Shown here one piece after another: positions 31,306 through 43,400 of a DNA stretch of 64,000 nucleotides. The stretch is from the NCBI RefSeq assembly GCF_026151205.1, contig NC_087079.1, positions 18,160,945 through 18,224,944 on the forward strand. The letters are read 5' to 3'. Source of the stretch: Bolinopsis microptera. Taxonomy: Eukaryota; Ctenophora; Tentaculata; Lobata; Bolinopsidae. How positions within the stretch are numbered: position 1 is the first letter of the stretch; the number at the start of each line of letters is the position of its first letter. The notes below the pieces were generated by a model. It did not search any database. It worked only from the letters and a program-made list of their open reading frames with translations, and was not told where the DNA came from. The position numbers and the translations under genes were made by a program.

Positions 31306-34300
31306 AAAGAAGACATCGTTATGAACCTACACAAATGTTGGAGCGAACTGGTCAACAAGTCTAACAAACTTCAGGTAAAATCTTTGTTTTTATTAAATTA
31401 AATCCGTAACATTCCAACACAAGTACACAAGTCTTGGTGTTGGTGACCGTTACCTAAACAGCATGTGTTATTGTTGTGTCAGACGTTCGTTTTGTGTCAA
31501 ACTGAGCTGAACTTATATGGTAGAACAGGTGTGTGAATAAGAAATTCAGTAATTTCTTAATCTTCTTCTAAATTAAGGATCTTTTTCAACTTGTGTCCTG
31601 TACCCAATCTCGTATATTGTGTACAATACTGCTTGCAGCAGCAACACAACCTTAAATACCCGTACCACATAACCACATAACCACTACTCTCCTGATATAA
31701 TGAACGCCATGAGGTTGAAGCCCCTTATGTCAGTCTCCCTCCGTCCCCCACCACAGAGCACATAACCACTACTCTCCTGATATAATGAACGCCATGAGGT
31801 TGAAGCCCCTCATGTCAGTCTCCCTCCGTCTCCCACCACAGAGCACATAACCACTACTCTCCTGATATAATGAACGCCATGAGGTTGAAGCCCCTCATGT
31901 CAGTCTCCCTCCGTCCCCCACCACAGAGCACATAACCACTACTCTCCTGATATAATGAACGCCATGAGGTTGAAGCCCCTCATGTCAGTCTCCCTCCGTC
32001 TCCCACCACACAGACCGGTCACAAACCCCACAGAGCTGGATATGAACCCGGGCTCTGGCTCGCTGCCAGAGGTGGGGAGGCCCTTCTCTCTAAACTGGTT
32101 CAGGTTGTAGCAGTCAGTGTGGGTGTTGGTTCTCCACTGGTTACAAACGTCCTTGTCGCACGCATTTCTAAAGTGAAGGGTTTAGGGGCATATAGTGATA
32201 AAGAGTTTTACCGAATTTAATTTAAAAGTTGAAAAGCTTTTTCTTCAAGAAAATTAGAGGTAATTTAGATTTGAGCGATCATTCTTACTTTTTATTTTTT
32301 TCGGTTTCATAAGATTTTTTATATAGCGGATTGACAAAGTAGCCGTAGGATTTGTCCTTGCTGAAACCAAATGACACCTTTCTTTTTATTCGTGGGACTT
32401 TTTTGTCTGAATTTCGATCGTCTGAAACAAATTAAATCGGTAAACTTAAAATGTTGTTTCACTAAGTTTATCTTGATACTTAGAGTAGACTACAGATCAC
32501 AAGGTTTCTATGAGTAGTAAATTTAAAATTAGGTTTCTCAGACTAAAATAGGATAAGCTAGAATTACAAATCAAACTTTTTAGTATAATTACTTAGATAA
32601 ATTAAAAAATTAACCTTGCAGTATCGGTTCAGTAAAGTGAACCTTGCCCAGTTCTTTAATCCCTATTTCACTGTCTTTCTTGATAAGGTGAACCGTGTGC
32701 TCGGCTTTGAACTTTACCTTTTTGTCTGAACTTGATCTAGATTGAATTTACCACGTTATTTATATTACTTTACTAGCTCTTTCCATGAACCAGTGAAACA
32801 GACTGAGGCCTGAGCTCGTTTCGAAATAGTTCGTTTTAATTTATTTGTATACTACTGCTGGATACTGTGAGTGGTATTCTGAATTAGAAACCGGACAGAA
32901 ACAAATAGTTCAATACCCCATTGCCCTCTTATCCCCTTTAAAAGTTTAAAGGACATGTAACCAAGCTCGAACAATAACAATGAATTTGTATACCTGCTAG
33001 GTGAGCTCATTTCCTCATCACTCTCTGACTTTAGAATGGACGTTATATCCAGATCAACAGAGCTGAACTCTGATTCCTCCTCTTCACTCTCTGACTTTAG
33101 AATGGAGGTTATATCCAGATCAACAGAGCTGAACTCTGATTCCTCTTCTTCTTCTTCTTCACCCTCCTTCTGCTGAGTAACCAGGAGGCAGTGAGGAGGA
33201 AGGTAGCCAGTCTCAACTCCGTCCGTACACAGCCACCACTTTTCTGAGGTCTGGTCAACAGGAGTAAGAATGAGTTTTAATTATAATCTTTATCAATGAA
33301 TCAACATTGAAGCCGTCAGTATGAATTCATACAATGACTCATTTGTCAAAGATGCCTTCATATTATTTATTAATCTAGGTCGAGAGCTTTGCTTATTTAA
33401 AACTGACCTTTTCTATTATTTTAACTGTGTCCCCAACTTCAACAAACAGTGCCACCACCTTGGTATTTCTGCGTCCATCAAACGGAGTAATCACTACTGC
33501 CCACGACATGTTGATTTAGTTTTCCCTTAGTTTTTTAGTTACTCCAGCAATGACATTCACCCACATGCTATCTGACATTTACTGGACTGGCAGTTCCTGG
33601 CAATTTTATGTTTACGCTGGAGGCCCTTACGTTCATCTTAATGTCCGTTCAAATAAAGAACGTTCATTTAAGGTCCGTCCAAGTTAAACTTGAAAAAAAT
33701 TCAACGGAATTTAACTTAACCCATTAGGGACGACGAGTTTTAAAGTTTGCCGATTTTGATGCCGTTTAACACACTAGGTCACATTACAGCAAAAATGAGA
33801 TATCCAAAAAAGCTAATCTGTATCTCGTTTACTTTAAAAGATACAGCTATGGTCGCATACGACCCACTCGTCCGGGTCACAAACGACCCATCACGGTTTT
33901 TCGGCTATTACTTCTGAAACAAAGACGTTAGGATAAAATAAAAACTGTTGCATAAGTTAAAAACATATGGTCAATACTGTGTGACTCTAACTTTTCAAAA
34001 ATAGAGAATTTGGGTCATTAACGACCCACTCGGCTCACTTGCTTATTACTACATTTGTCCATGTAACTTCTTGAATTCCGCCGAAAACATGACATCATAA
34101 GTGCAAAATCGCCTCTCAGCAAGTGATTATCATCATAAACTGCGAAAAATCGGTTAAATGGGTCATTAGCGACCCACTAGGACCACAAAATTGATTAATT
34201 AAATATAATGTTGTCAAACTATTACAAATATTAGTATAAAAACATGTTATATCTTGGTCATTACTCCTGTACGTTGATTTAAGTTTTAAAATCGATCAAC

Positions 34301-37300
34301 TGGGTCAATAACGACCCACTCGGAAGTTGAACCACGTCATTAATTATCAGTATCATGCTGTTCCACCATCAAGAAAGACACTCGTAGGTCTTAATTCCAC
34401 GCAAACCACGGGTGGATGACCACTAGCCCTCCTGAGATCTGGAGTCTCAAGGTGATCTGTGCAGATCACGTCACCCAATCACTGACGAATAATGGGCAGA
34501 ATTGGATTGATAGGTAGGTGAGTTTATCAGCTGTTAGTACACGACCGTAATGTCGTGAGACAACAAACAACGTGCCTATCTTTTCCCGATTCCTAAAAAG
34601 TCCAAGAAGAACTATACAACTGCTGGATTCAGATTTCAGATGGCTGCATCTACTCATTTCGCAGCTTCCTTTCTTTACTTCTTAGGGGCCGTTCACATTG
34701 ACATAATATTACGTAATCACTTATTGGACAATTTTTAGCCCCGCCCCCCCCCCCCACACCCCACCACACAGCTATTATGTCAAAATTACACTAGCGTAAT
34801 CATTAGGAAACCCCCCTCTCTCTCGGCCGATTACGTAATACTTGGTTTCGTTTTGAAAGCTGCCTCGTTGTTGCGGGGTTGTTACCCACAACGAAGTAGT
34901 TGTCTGAGAGATTGCAGGTTGCAGTACCACCAGCCAGATGGGGGGGGGGGGGCTTTTTCCTTGTCCTTCTTCACAGAGCTGTAGATTCAGCCATCTGAAT
35001 GCAGCAGTTGTTTAGTTATTCTTGTACTTTCTAGGAATGTCAAACAGATTGGCATGTTGGATTAGAATATGCAATTTGACCGCTCTTCTTTCAGTATTTA
35101 CCCAAGGTTACAGGATATCTCGTAAACTTCGTTCAGGGGATTTTTCTTGAGTGACATGATCTGATCACCGTGGGACCCTGGGTCTCAAGCGGTGAGTTGT
35201 AGCAGGTCGTTTACCAAGATTCGAAATTGACGAAAAAGGTAACAGAATCTAATAAGCAACAACAACAGCATGGCTATAACCTAGCAAGTTAGGAACGAGG
35301 GCCGATCTCCTTTTCTTTTACGACACGGCCACGGTCCTTTCGGTACAGATTTCCACACACCATAGTCAGGACGCAACTCCAGGCATATGCAGTCGTGTTA
35401 TTTTCGCAGCTCTTTGATCTTTTGATGAGTGATGACTGCCCTTCAGTTGGCCCTGGATCTCAGAAGGGCTAGTTGTCAGCCACCGTGGTTTGTGTGGAAT
35501 TAAGACCTACGAGTGTCTTTCTTGATGGTGGAACAGCATGATAATTAATGAAGTGGTTCAACTTCCGAGTGGGTCGTTATTGACCCAGTCGATCGATTTA
35601 AGAAGTTAAATCAACGTACAGGAGTAATGACCAAGATATAATATGTTTTTATACTAATATTTGTAATAGTTTGACAACATTATATTTAATTAATCAATTT
35701 TGTGGTCCTAGTGGGTCGCTAATGACCCATTTAACCGATTTTTCGCAGTTTATGATGATAATCACTTGCTGAGAGGCGATTTTGCACTTATGATGTCATG
35801 TTTTCGGCGGAATTCAAGAAGTTACATGGACAAATGTAGTAATAAGCAAGTGAGCCGAGTGGGTCGTTAATGACCCAAATTCTCTATTTTTGAAAAGTTA
35901 GAGTCACACAGTATTGACCATACGTTTTTAACTTATGCTACAGTTTTTATTTTGTCCTAACGTCTTTGTTTCAGAAGTAATAGCTGAAAAACCGTGATGG
36001 GTCGTTTGCGACCCGGACGAGTGGGTCGTATGCGACCGCAGTTAGTAAACAGCGTCTAGCTCTGTTTGTGAACATTTGATTATCACGGGCTTTTCATTTG
36101 TGCCAAGAAAATCGTTGCCCGCAACTATTTTGTTCTCAAAAAAATAAGCCTACATAAAGTTTTAATGTCCCAATCAAGGCAAGAAGTTAAGTGAAATATT
36201 TTCCAATTATAACGACTAATTAGTCTAATTATTTAATTGTTAGTGATTAATTGGGTCTCGACTGGAAAGTCAATAATGTAGCCCAATAAATTTTGAGCAT
36301 ATGTGAGAAAGATTCGTGGTGTTTAGTATTTTGGTTTGTCCTCTATAGCCTCTAGAAAAGGTGGGTCGTAAACGACCCTATCGTCCCTAATGGGTTAAAG
36401 TCCGTTGAATTTTTTTCAAACATTTTTCCACTTTGAACTTTTTGTCCACAATATGACAACTATGAGAACTTTATTGTGCCTTAAGTTAACGAAGGAAAGG
36501 TTCTCCTTGGTCTGCCAGAGGCACAGAAAACTCTACTTATAGTATATGAGGTTTTCAAGGGTCACTTGGGGGAAAAAGTTAACGGAATTATGGCACTCAA
36601 CAACATAGTTCATGAGTTAGTCCCCGCCAACATGACAAACTTTTTCCAGTCTCTAGATATTACGGTAAATCGTGTTGCAAAGGACATTGTCCGACGTTGT
36701 TACAGTTCATATTACTCAGGGGAGGTAATGAAACAGTGCTAGGAAAACTGATTAAGGTTAACCTTAAGTTGTCTAAGATAAAACCACTTCACGCCAAATG
36801 GCTTGTAAAAGTTAACACTGAAATGCAGGACCGGGGTAGTTTGATAAAAAAAGGTTTCCATAAAGCTAGAAATCACTGATGCTTTAAGCATGGACTATTT
36901 CATGCACGAAAACCCATTTGATGAAGATGATATGTGATATTAGACACTGATCATGTACACATATTTTAACATTTTTACTGCTTAACGACTGCTATTCTTA
37001 CTTACTGTATAAAAAATGGATTTAAAAATCATTTGCTGGAATAAAAACCGTCAGAAAATGAAAAAAATTCGGATTTTTGATGGTTTTGAATGCCTTCTAG
37101 CGTTCATATTAATGTCCGTTCATAATTATGTCCGATCATTTAATGTTCGTCCAAATAGGGTCTGATAAGGTATGAGAATACTCTATTTTAATAACCTTTC
37201 AAAAGTGGGATGCTCGGTTCACGCAGGTAATTTTCACTAGGAGTACCGGGAAGAAACATTTCTATATGGGACTCACACAATTGAGTACACTGATATTTGC

Positions 37301-37432
37301 AGAAAAGAATTGGACAATTTTCGTTAATTATGTAATCAAAATTTTCGTTTTTAAACCAATTTTCGTTTAGTAAGTGTTTTGCGATTACTAATCTTGATTA
37401 TGTAATATAGGAGGGGGGTTGGGTCTAGATCA

Positions 37433-37465
<33 letters not shown>

Positions 37466-40400
37466 CGGTCTTAATTACGGTTGATTACGGAGGGGGGGGG
37501 GGGGTAAAAATTGCCAAAATATTGATTACGTAATATGTGAACGACCCCTTAATAGTACAACTTTATTGAAATGACAACATAATAGAAGAGTATTAACATA
37601 TTTTTCTAAGATCAAAATGTCAATAAGTTCCGCGCAAAATGTCAATAAGTTCCGCTAGTATATAGTAGCAACAAATGATAAAACTAAGTAAGTAAATTTG
37701 ATAATAAATTTTTGAACTTAAAAAGGTTCTATACTGCGGTCGGCTGCTGTAATGTAATATATTGAGTGTTGAGTATTAAGATGCTAATATTATATGCTTT
37801 ATGCTATTGTTTTAGTAACAATAAATATTAGGTTTTAGTAACAATAAAATGTAACAATAAAATGTAACAATAAAAATTGTACGTTATACTTAAAACTGTT
37901 CTGTATTGCGGTCGGCTGCTGCAATATAATATCACAATGCTGGCAAGCATTACCGTCGCCCTTATATTCACAATACTATATTTACCCCCTATACTAGTAT
38001 ATCCCCTTTATTGTTTTCCAGGCATTAAGACTCATCGAAAGTAGTTCAACAGGCATATTTAAGTTCAAAACATTCTAATTCAATGTTAAAGATGACAGGA
38101 ATAAGAAATAGTTATGTGGAGGTTTTTAAGAAATTTGCGCAAAATACGCGCCAGCATGTTATACGAAATTAGGTAAAAAACCCAAAATCGCCATATTCAG
38201 GTGCCTTAAAAACCATGTTAAAATTGAGTTAGAGATCTGAAACTTTGCAGGGCGTCTAGACCTTGTCCAAATCGACTGTAAAAAAAATTTCATGTTTCAG
38301 GAGTATCGGGAAGTGGGTTTTCTGGAACCCCTATTTTACAACAGATTGTCGTGAAGCATATATATATAATATAGACGCTTTGGCAGTCAATTGGCAGTCA
38401 ATTGTAGCCTACATTTAAGTGTCCGTAGATTCAAAAGTATAAAAGATACAGTCATTTTGAACCACAAGTCTTGAAGATAATCGTTTATACTTCAGTTTTC
38501 ATTATATTGAAAAATAATTTAACGTCATCATAATCACTTGATGACGTCATCAAATTAAGTGTTTTTAAAACTTGTTTTTTGACAAAGTAACAACTTTTCA
38601 AATCGATTTTAAACCATTAAGGAGTAATTTTATTCAAAATCTGAGGACATTTTCATATTAGATAATTGTTCAAGCATTCTGAAAATCTACCGGAAAAGTT
38701 TCCTATCTTGCTCCTTCATAAAGATATTTGCTATTGAAGTTAGTGCTTTTTTGAAGAATAATTTTATAAAAATACAAAAGTTGTGAATTAGTATTCTCTG
38801 GTGTTGGGCCATCCCTTGGGTTGTGGAGCTCGATTGTGCTTCCTAAAGGTCTAAATTGTGTTATAGGCTAGTTTTAAAGTTGAAAATCGAAAAGTTGCAC
38901 ACGTGGGGACACGCCCAAATTGATAGAAAATTGCTAAAATTACTGAAAATTGCTGTTTTCACCATTTTTATCAACTTTGGAGTCCCGTTGTGATCCAAGT
39001 TCTATATGAAATCTTCTGAAACTTTGCTTGCTTATTAAATTATATATAAAATACTGATATGCAAAAATTTACGGTGATTCAATATTGAATGCGCACGCAA
39101 AGTCCGCTCAAAGTTTGCACGTGCGAAAGGTGAGAATTTTGCTCATTCGTGATCACGATTTCGAATAAATTCTGCTTTCTCGCGATATTTAAATGGAATT
39201 ATATATGAATTTAATGCCAACTTGAATGAGTAAAAAGTGCCATATTCAGTCAGGTAAAATTTCGAAATCGATGAAATTACCTCCTAATTATTAATATAAA
39301 TATTAATGAAGTTATGAGTTTACATTTCGGCTTTGTAAATTATCCTGACATTATAATCAAAAAGAGATGATATTTGACCAAAACCCATAATCATGGGTAG
39401 AGTGTACCGCTGCCAGTGTCTCTCTTTTCCAAACAAAAGGAAATGATATTAATTTGAATAACCGTCCGCAAATGCAAATTGATACCGAGAATGAAATCGG
39501 TCGCTCGCTTTTTCCATTCGATTACGGCTTACGAATTGTAATAAAGCTTATTGATTGGAAAAAGCGAGCGACCGATTTCATTCTCGGTATCAATTTGCAT
39601 TTGCGGACGGTTATTCAAATTAATATCATTTCCTTTTGTTTGGAAAAGAGAGACACTGGCAGCGGTACACTCTACCCATGATTATGGGTTTTGGTCAAAT
39701 ATTGAGTATTGAGTATTGAGATGCTAATATTATATGCTTTATGCTGTTGTTTTAGTAACAATAAATATTAGGTTTTAGTAACAATAAAATGTAAAAATAA
39801 AAATTGTACGTTGAGCTTAAAACTGTTCTGTATTGCGGTCGGCTGCTGCAATGTAATATATTGAGTATTGAGATGCTTATATTATATGCTATTGTTTTAG
39901 TAACAATAAATAGTAGGTTTTCGTAAAAATAAAATGCAAAAATAACAAGAATTTCGCCGCGGTTACACCACGCACGATTAATTTTTCCTGCTTAAACCGT
40001 TAATATTAGCAACGAAAAGTTAATTTTATCGATTAAAAAGATTAGATATTGGATTATTTTGTTGTTAAAAAGTTGCAATATTTTCATCGTAATATGTCAT
40101 TGCAGGCGTGCAGGATTGCATGTAATCGAATATTTAGTACGCCGCGCACAAATTTTGGGCTAATTTAATTTGAACGGCATCGTTTGACAATTGAAATTCG
40201 CGTTGGATACTGCAATTAACTAACACATGCCGAGCGTCGCGCGCATTATAACAGACGCTTCCTATACTCATAATTATAGGGGAGTGGTCTATATTGCGAA
40301 GGAGCAGACTTTTGTCGACATCGCAGGACCGTCGGGCCACCTCATATATCCAAACCCGATTACTTATTCCCTACGATCTTTTTGCCTTCGGCAAGAGCAG

Positions 40401-43400
40401 GGAAAAAAATTGTACGTTGAACTTAGAACTGTTCTGTATTGCGGTTGCTGCAATGTAATATAATGAGTATTGAGTATTGAGACGCAATTATATTATATGC
40501 TATTGTATAAAAAATGGATTTAAAGATCATTAGATGGTATAAAAAAACGTCAAAGAAATGAAAAAAAAATCGGATTTTTGATGGTTTTGAATGCCTTCTA
40601 GCGTTCATATTAATGTCCGTCCAAATAAGGTCCGATAAGGTATATCCTGGGTACAAACTATAAAGTACATAACCATGTAACTAGCGGTACTAACCATTAT
40701 ACCTCCTTATTTCTGGGACCTAGTAAACTCCACATAACCATGTAACTAGCGGTACTAACCATTATACCTCCTTATTTCTGGGACCTAGTAAACTCCACGC
40801 AACTCTACTAAACCAGTCCCTCACCAGCAATTAGAAGGCTCGTGACAGGCTCCTGACAGGCTCCTGGCAGGCTCCTAGCCCCAGTGACGAGATATCACGC
40901 ACGTGTATAATAGTAAGACCGTGTAATTGTTAAGATCAGAGATTGCATGTCGATTTATAATAGAGGACTTATCGAGATCAGAGGAGTTTCAAACGTTTTT
41001 ACTTTGCATTCTACAAGGCTTTCCGTTATTCAATAAAACTTGCTTCATACATTGGATTTGAGACTTTTATCCTTATTGATTTTCTTATCGGACATCTTTA
41101 TATTATTACGACCTCAAGATTATGCCGAAACGTGTGATGATAATACCCAGTAGGGTAACAGCAGCTGTGTTCACTGACTGGTTGACATTATACCCAATAC
41201 TATTGCTTTTATAGTCTCCTTATCAATACCTCACCGGGTATCCTGTCGGCTTATCGTTTATGACTCATAACCGATAAGCCGACATTTAAAAAGATAAGGC
41301 AGTTTCTTTGTATTTATGCCAGGGTCAAAAGGAGCCCGTCCCTGATGCAGATTTCCTGATATATAACACAGGCTTTATTAAACTATTAAAGGAGCGATAT
41401 GTTAAAGATATTGACTGGTTGATAGTTGGGGTCGTATGAAGTACTAGGAGAGGTGCCTACTGTCTTAAACTTTAGAGTAACTATCATGCTGTCCGTTTAT
41501 ATTTGTTTAACCCATTAGGGACGATAGGGTCGTTTACGACCCACCTTTTCTAGAGGCTATAGAGGACAAACCAAAATACTAAACGCCACGAATCTTTCGC
41601 ACATATGCTCAAAATTTATTGGGCTACATTATTGACTTTCCAGTCGAGACCCAATTAATCACTAACAATTAAATAATTAGACTAATTAGTCGTCATAATT
41701 GGAAAATATTTCACTTAACTTCTTGCCTTGATTGGGACATTACAACTTTATGTAGGCTTATTTTTTTGAAAACAAAATAGTTGCGGGCAACGATTTCCTT
41801 GGCACAAATGAAAGCCCGTGATAATCAAATGTTCACAAACAGAGCTAGACGCTGTTTACTAACTGCGGTCGCATACGACCCACTCGTCCGGGTCGCAAAC
41901 GACCCATCACGGTTTTTCGGCTATTACTTCTGAAACAAAGACGTTAGGATAAAATAAAAACTGTAGCATAAGTTAAAAACGTATGGTCAATACTGTGTGA
42001 CTCTAACTTTTCAAAAATAGAGAATTTGGGTCATTAACGACCCACTCGGCTCACTTGCTTATTACTACATTTGTCCATGTAACTTCTTGAATTCAGCCTA
42101 AAACATGAAATCATAAGTGCAAAATCGCCTCTCAGCAAGTGATTATCATCATAAACTGCGAAAAATCGGTTAAATGGGTCATTAGCGACCCACTAGGACC
42201 ACAAAATTGATTAATTAAATATAATTTTGTCAAACTTTTACAAATATTAGTATAAAAACATATTATATCTTGGTCATTACTCCTGTACGTTGATTTAACT
42301 TCTTAAATCGATCAACTGGGTCAATAACGACCCACTCGGAAGTTGAACCACTTCATTAATTATCAGTATCATGCTGTTCCACCATCAAGAAAGACACTCG
42401 TAGGTCTTTATTCCACACAAACCACGGTGGCTGACAACTAGTCCTTCTGAGATCCAGGGCCAACTGAAGGGCAGTCATCACTCATCAAAGAGCTGCGAGA
42501 ATAACACGACTGCATATGCCTGGAGTTGCGTCCTGACTATGGTGCGTGGAAATCTGTACCGAAAGGACCGTGGCCGTGTCGCAAAAGAAAAGGAGATCGG
42601 CCCTCGTTCCTAACTTGCTAGGTAATAGCCATGCTGTTGTTGTTGCTTATTATATTCTGTTACCTTTTTCGTCAATTTCGAATCTTGGTAAACGACCTGC
42701 TACAACTCACCGCTTGAGACCCAGGGTCCCACGGTGATCAGATCATGTCACTCAAGAAAAATCCCCTGAACGAAGTTTACGAGATATCCTGTATCCTTGG
42801 GTAAATACTGAAAGAAGAGCGGTCAAATTGCATATTCTAATCCAACATGCCAATCTGTTTGACATTCCTAGAAAGTACAAGAATAACTAAACAACTGCTG
42901 CATTCAGATAGCTAAATCTACAGCTCTGTGAAGAAGGACAAGGAAAAAGCCCCCCCCCCCCCCCCCATCTAGCTGGCGGTGCTGCAACCTGCAATCTCTC
43001 AGACAACTACTTCGTTGTGGGTAACAACCCCGCAACAACGAGGCAGCTTTCAAAACGAAACCAAGTATTACGTAATCGGCCGAGAGGGAGGGGGGTTTCC
43101 AAATGATTACGCTAGTGTAATTTTGACATAATAGCTATGTGGTGAGGGGCGGGGGCGGGGCTAAAAATTGTCCAATAAGTGATTACGTAATATTATGTCA
43201 ATGTGAACGGCCCCTAAGAAGTAAAGAAAGGCAGCTGCGAAATGAGTAGATGCAGCCATCTGAAATCTGAATCCAGCAGTTGTATAGTTCTTCTTGGACT
43301 TTTTAGGAATCGGGAAAAGATAGGCATGTTGTTTGTTGTCTCACGACATTACGGTCGTGTACTAACAGCTGATAAACTCACCTACCTATCAATCCAATTC

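Noticed and set aside
34466..34657. 63-codon ORF conserved in both TTAA elements as a possible transposase piece
   Set aside because: The two copies are near-identical DNA, so conservation says nothing about coding. No transposase motif is visible.
33600..37170. LTR retrotransposon, because TTAATGTCCGTTCA-type segments occur in direct orientation at both sides
   Set aside because: The segments are short and diverged, there is no primer site or polyprotein, and they belong to a pogo-associated repeat that also occurs at 40.6 kb.
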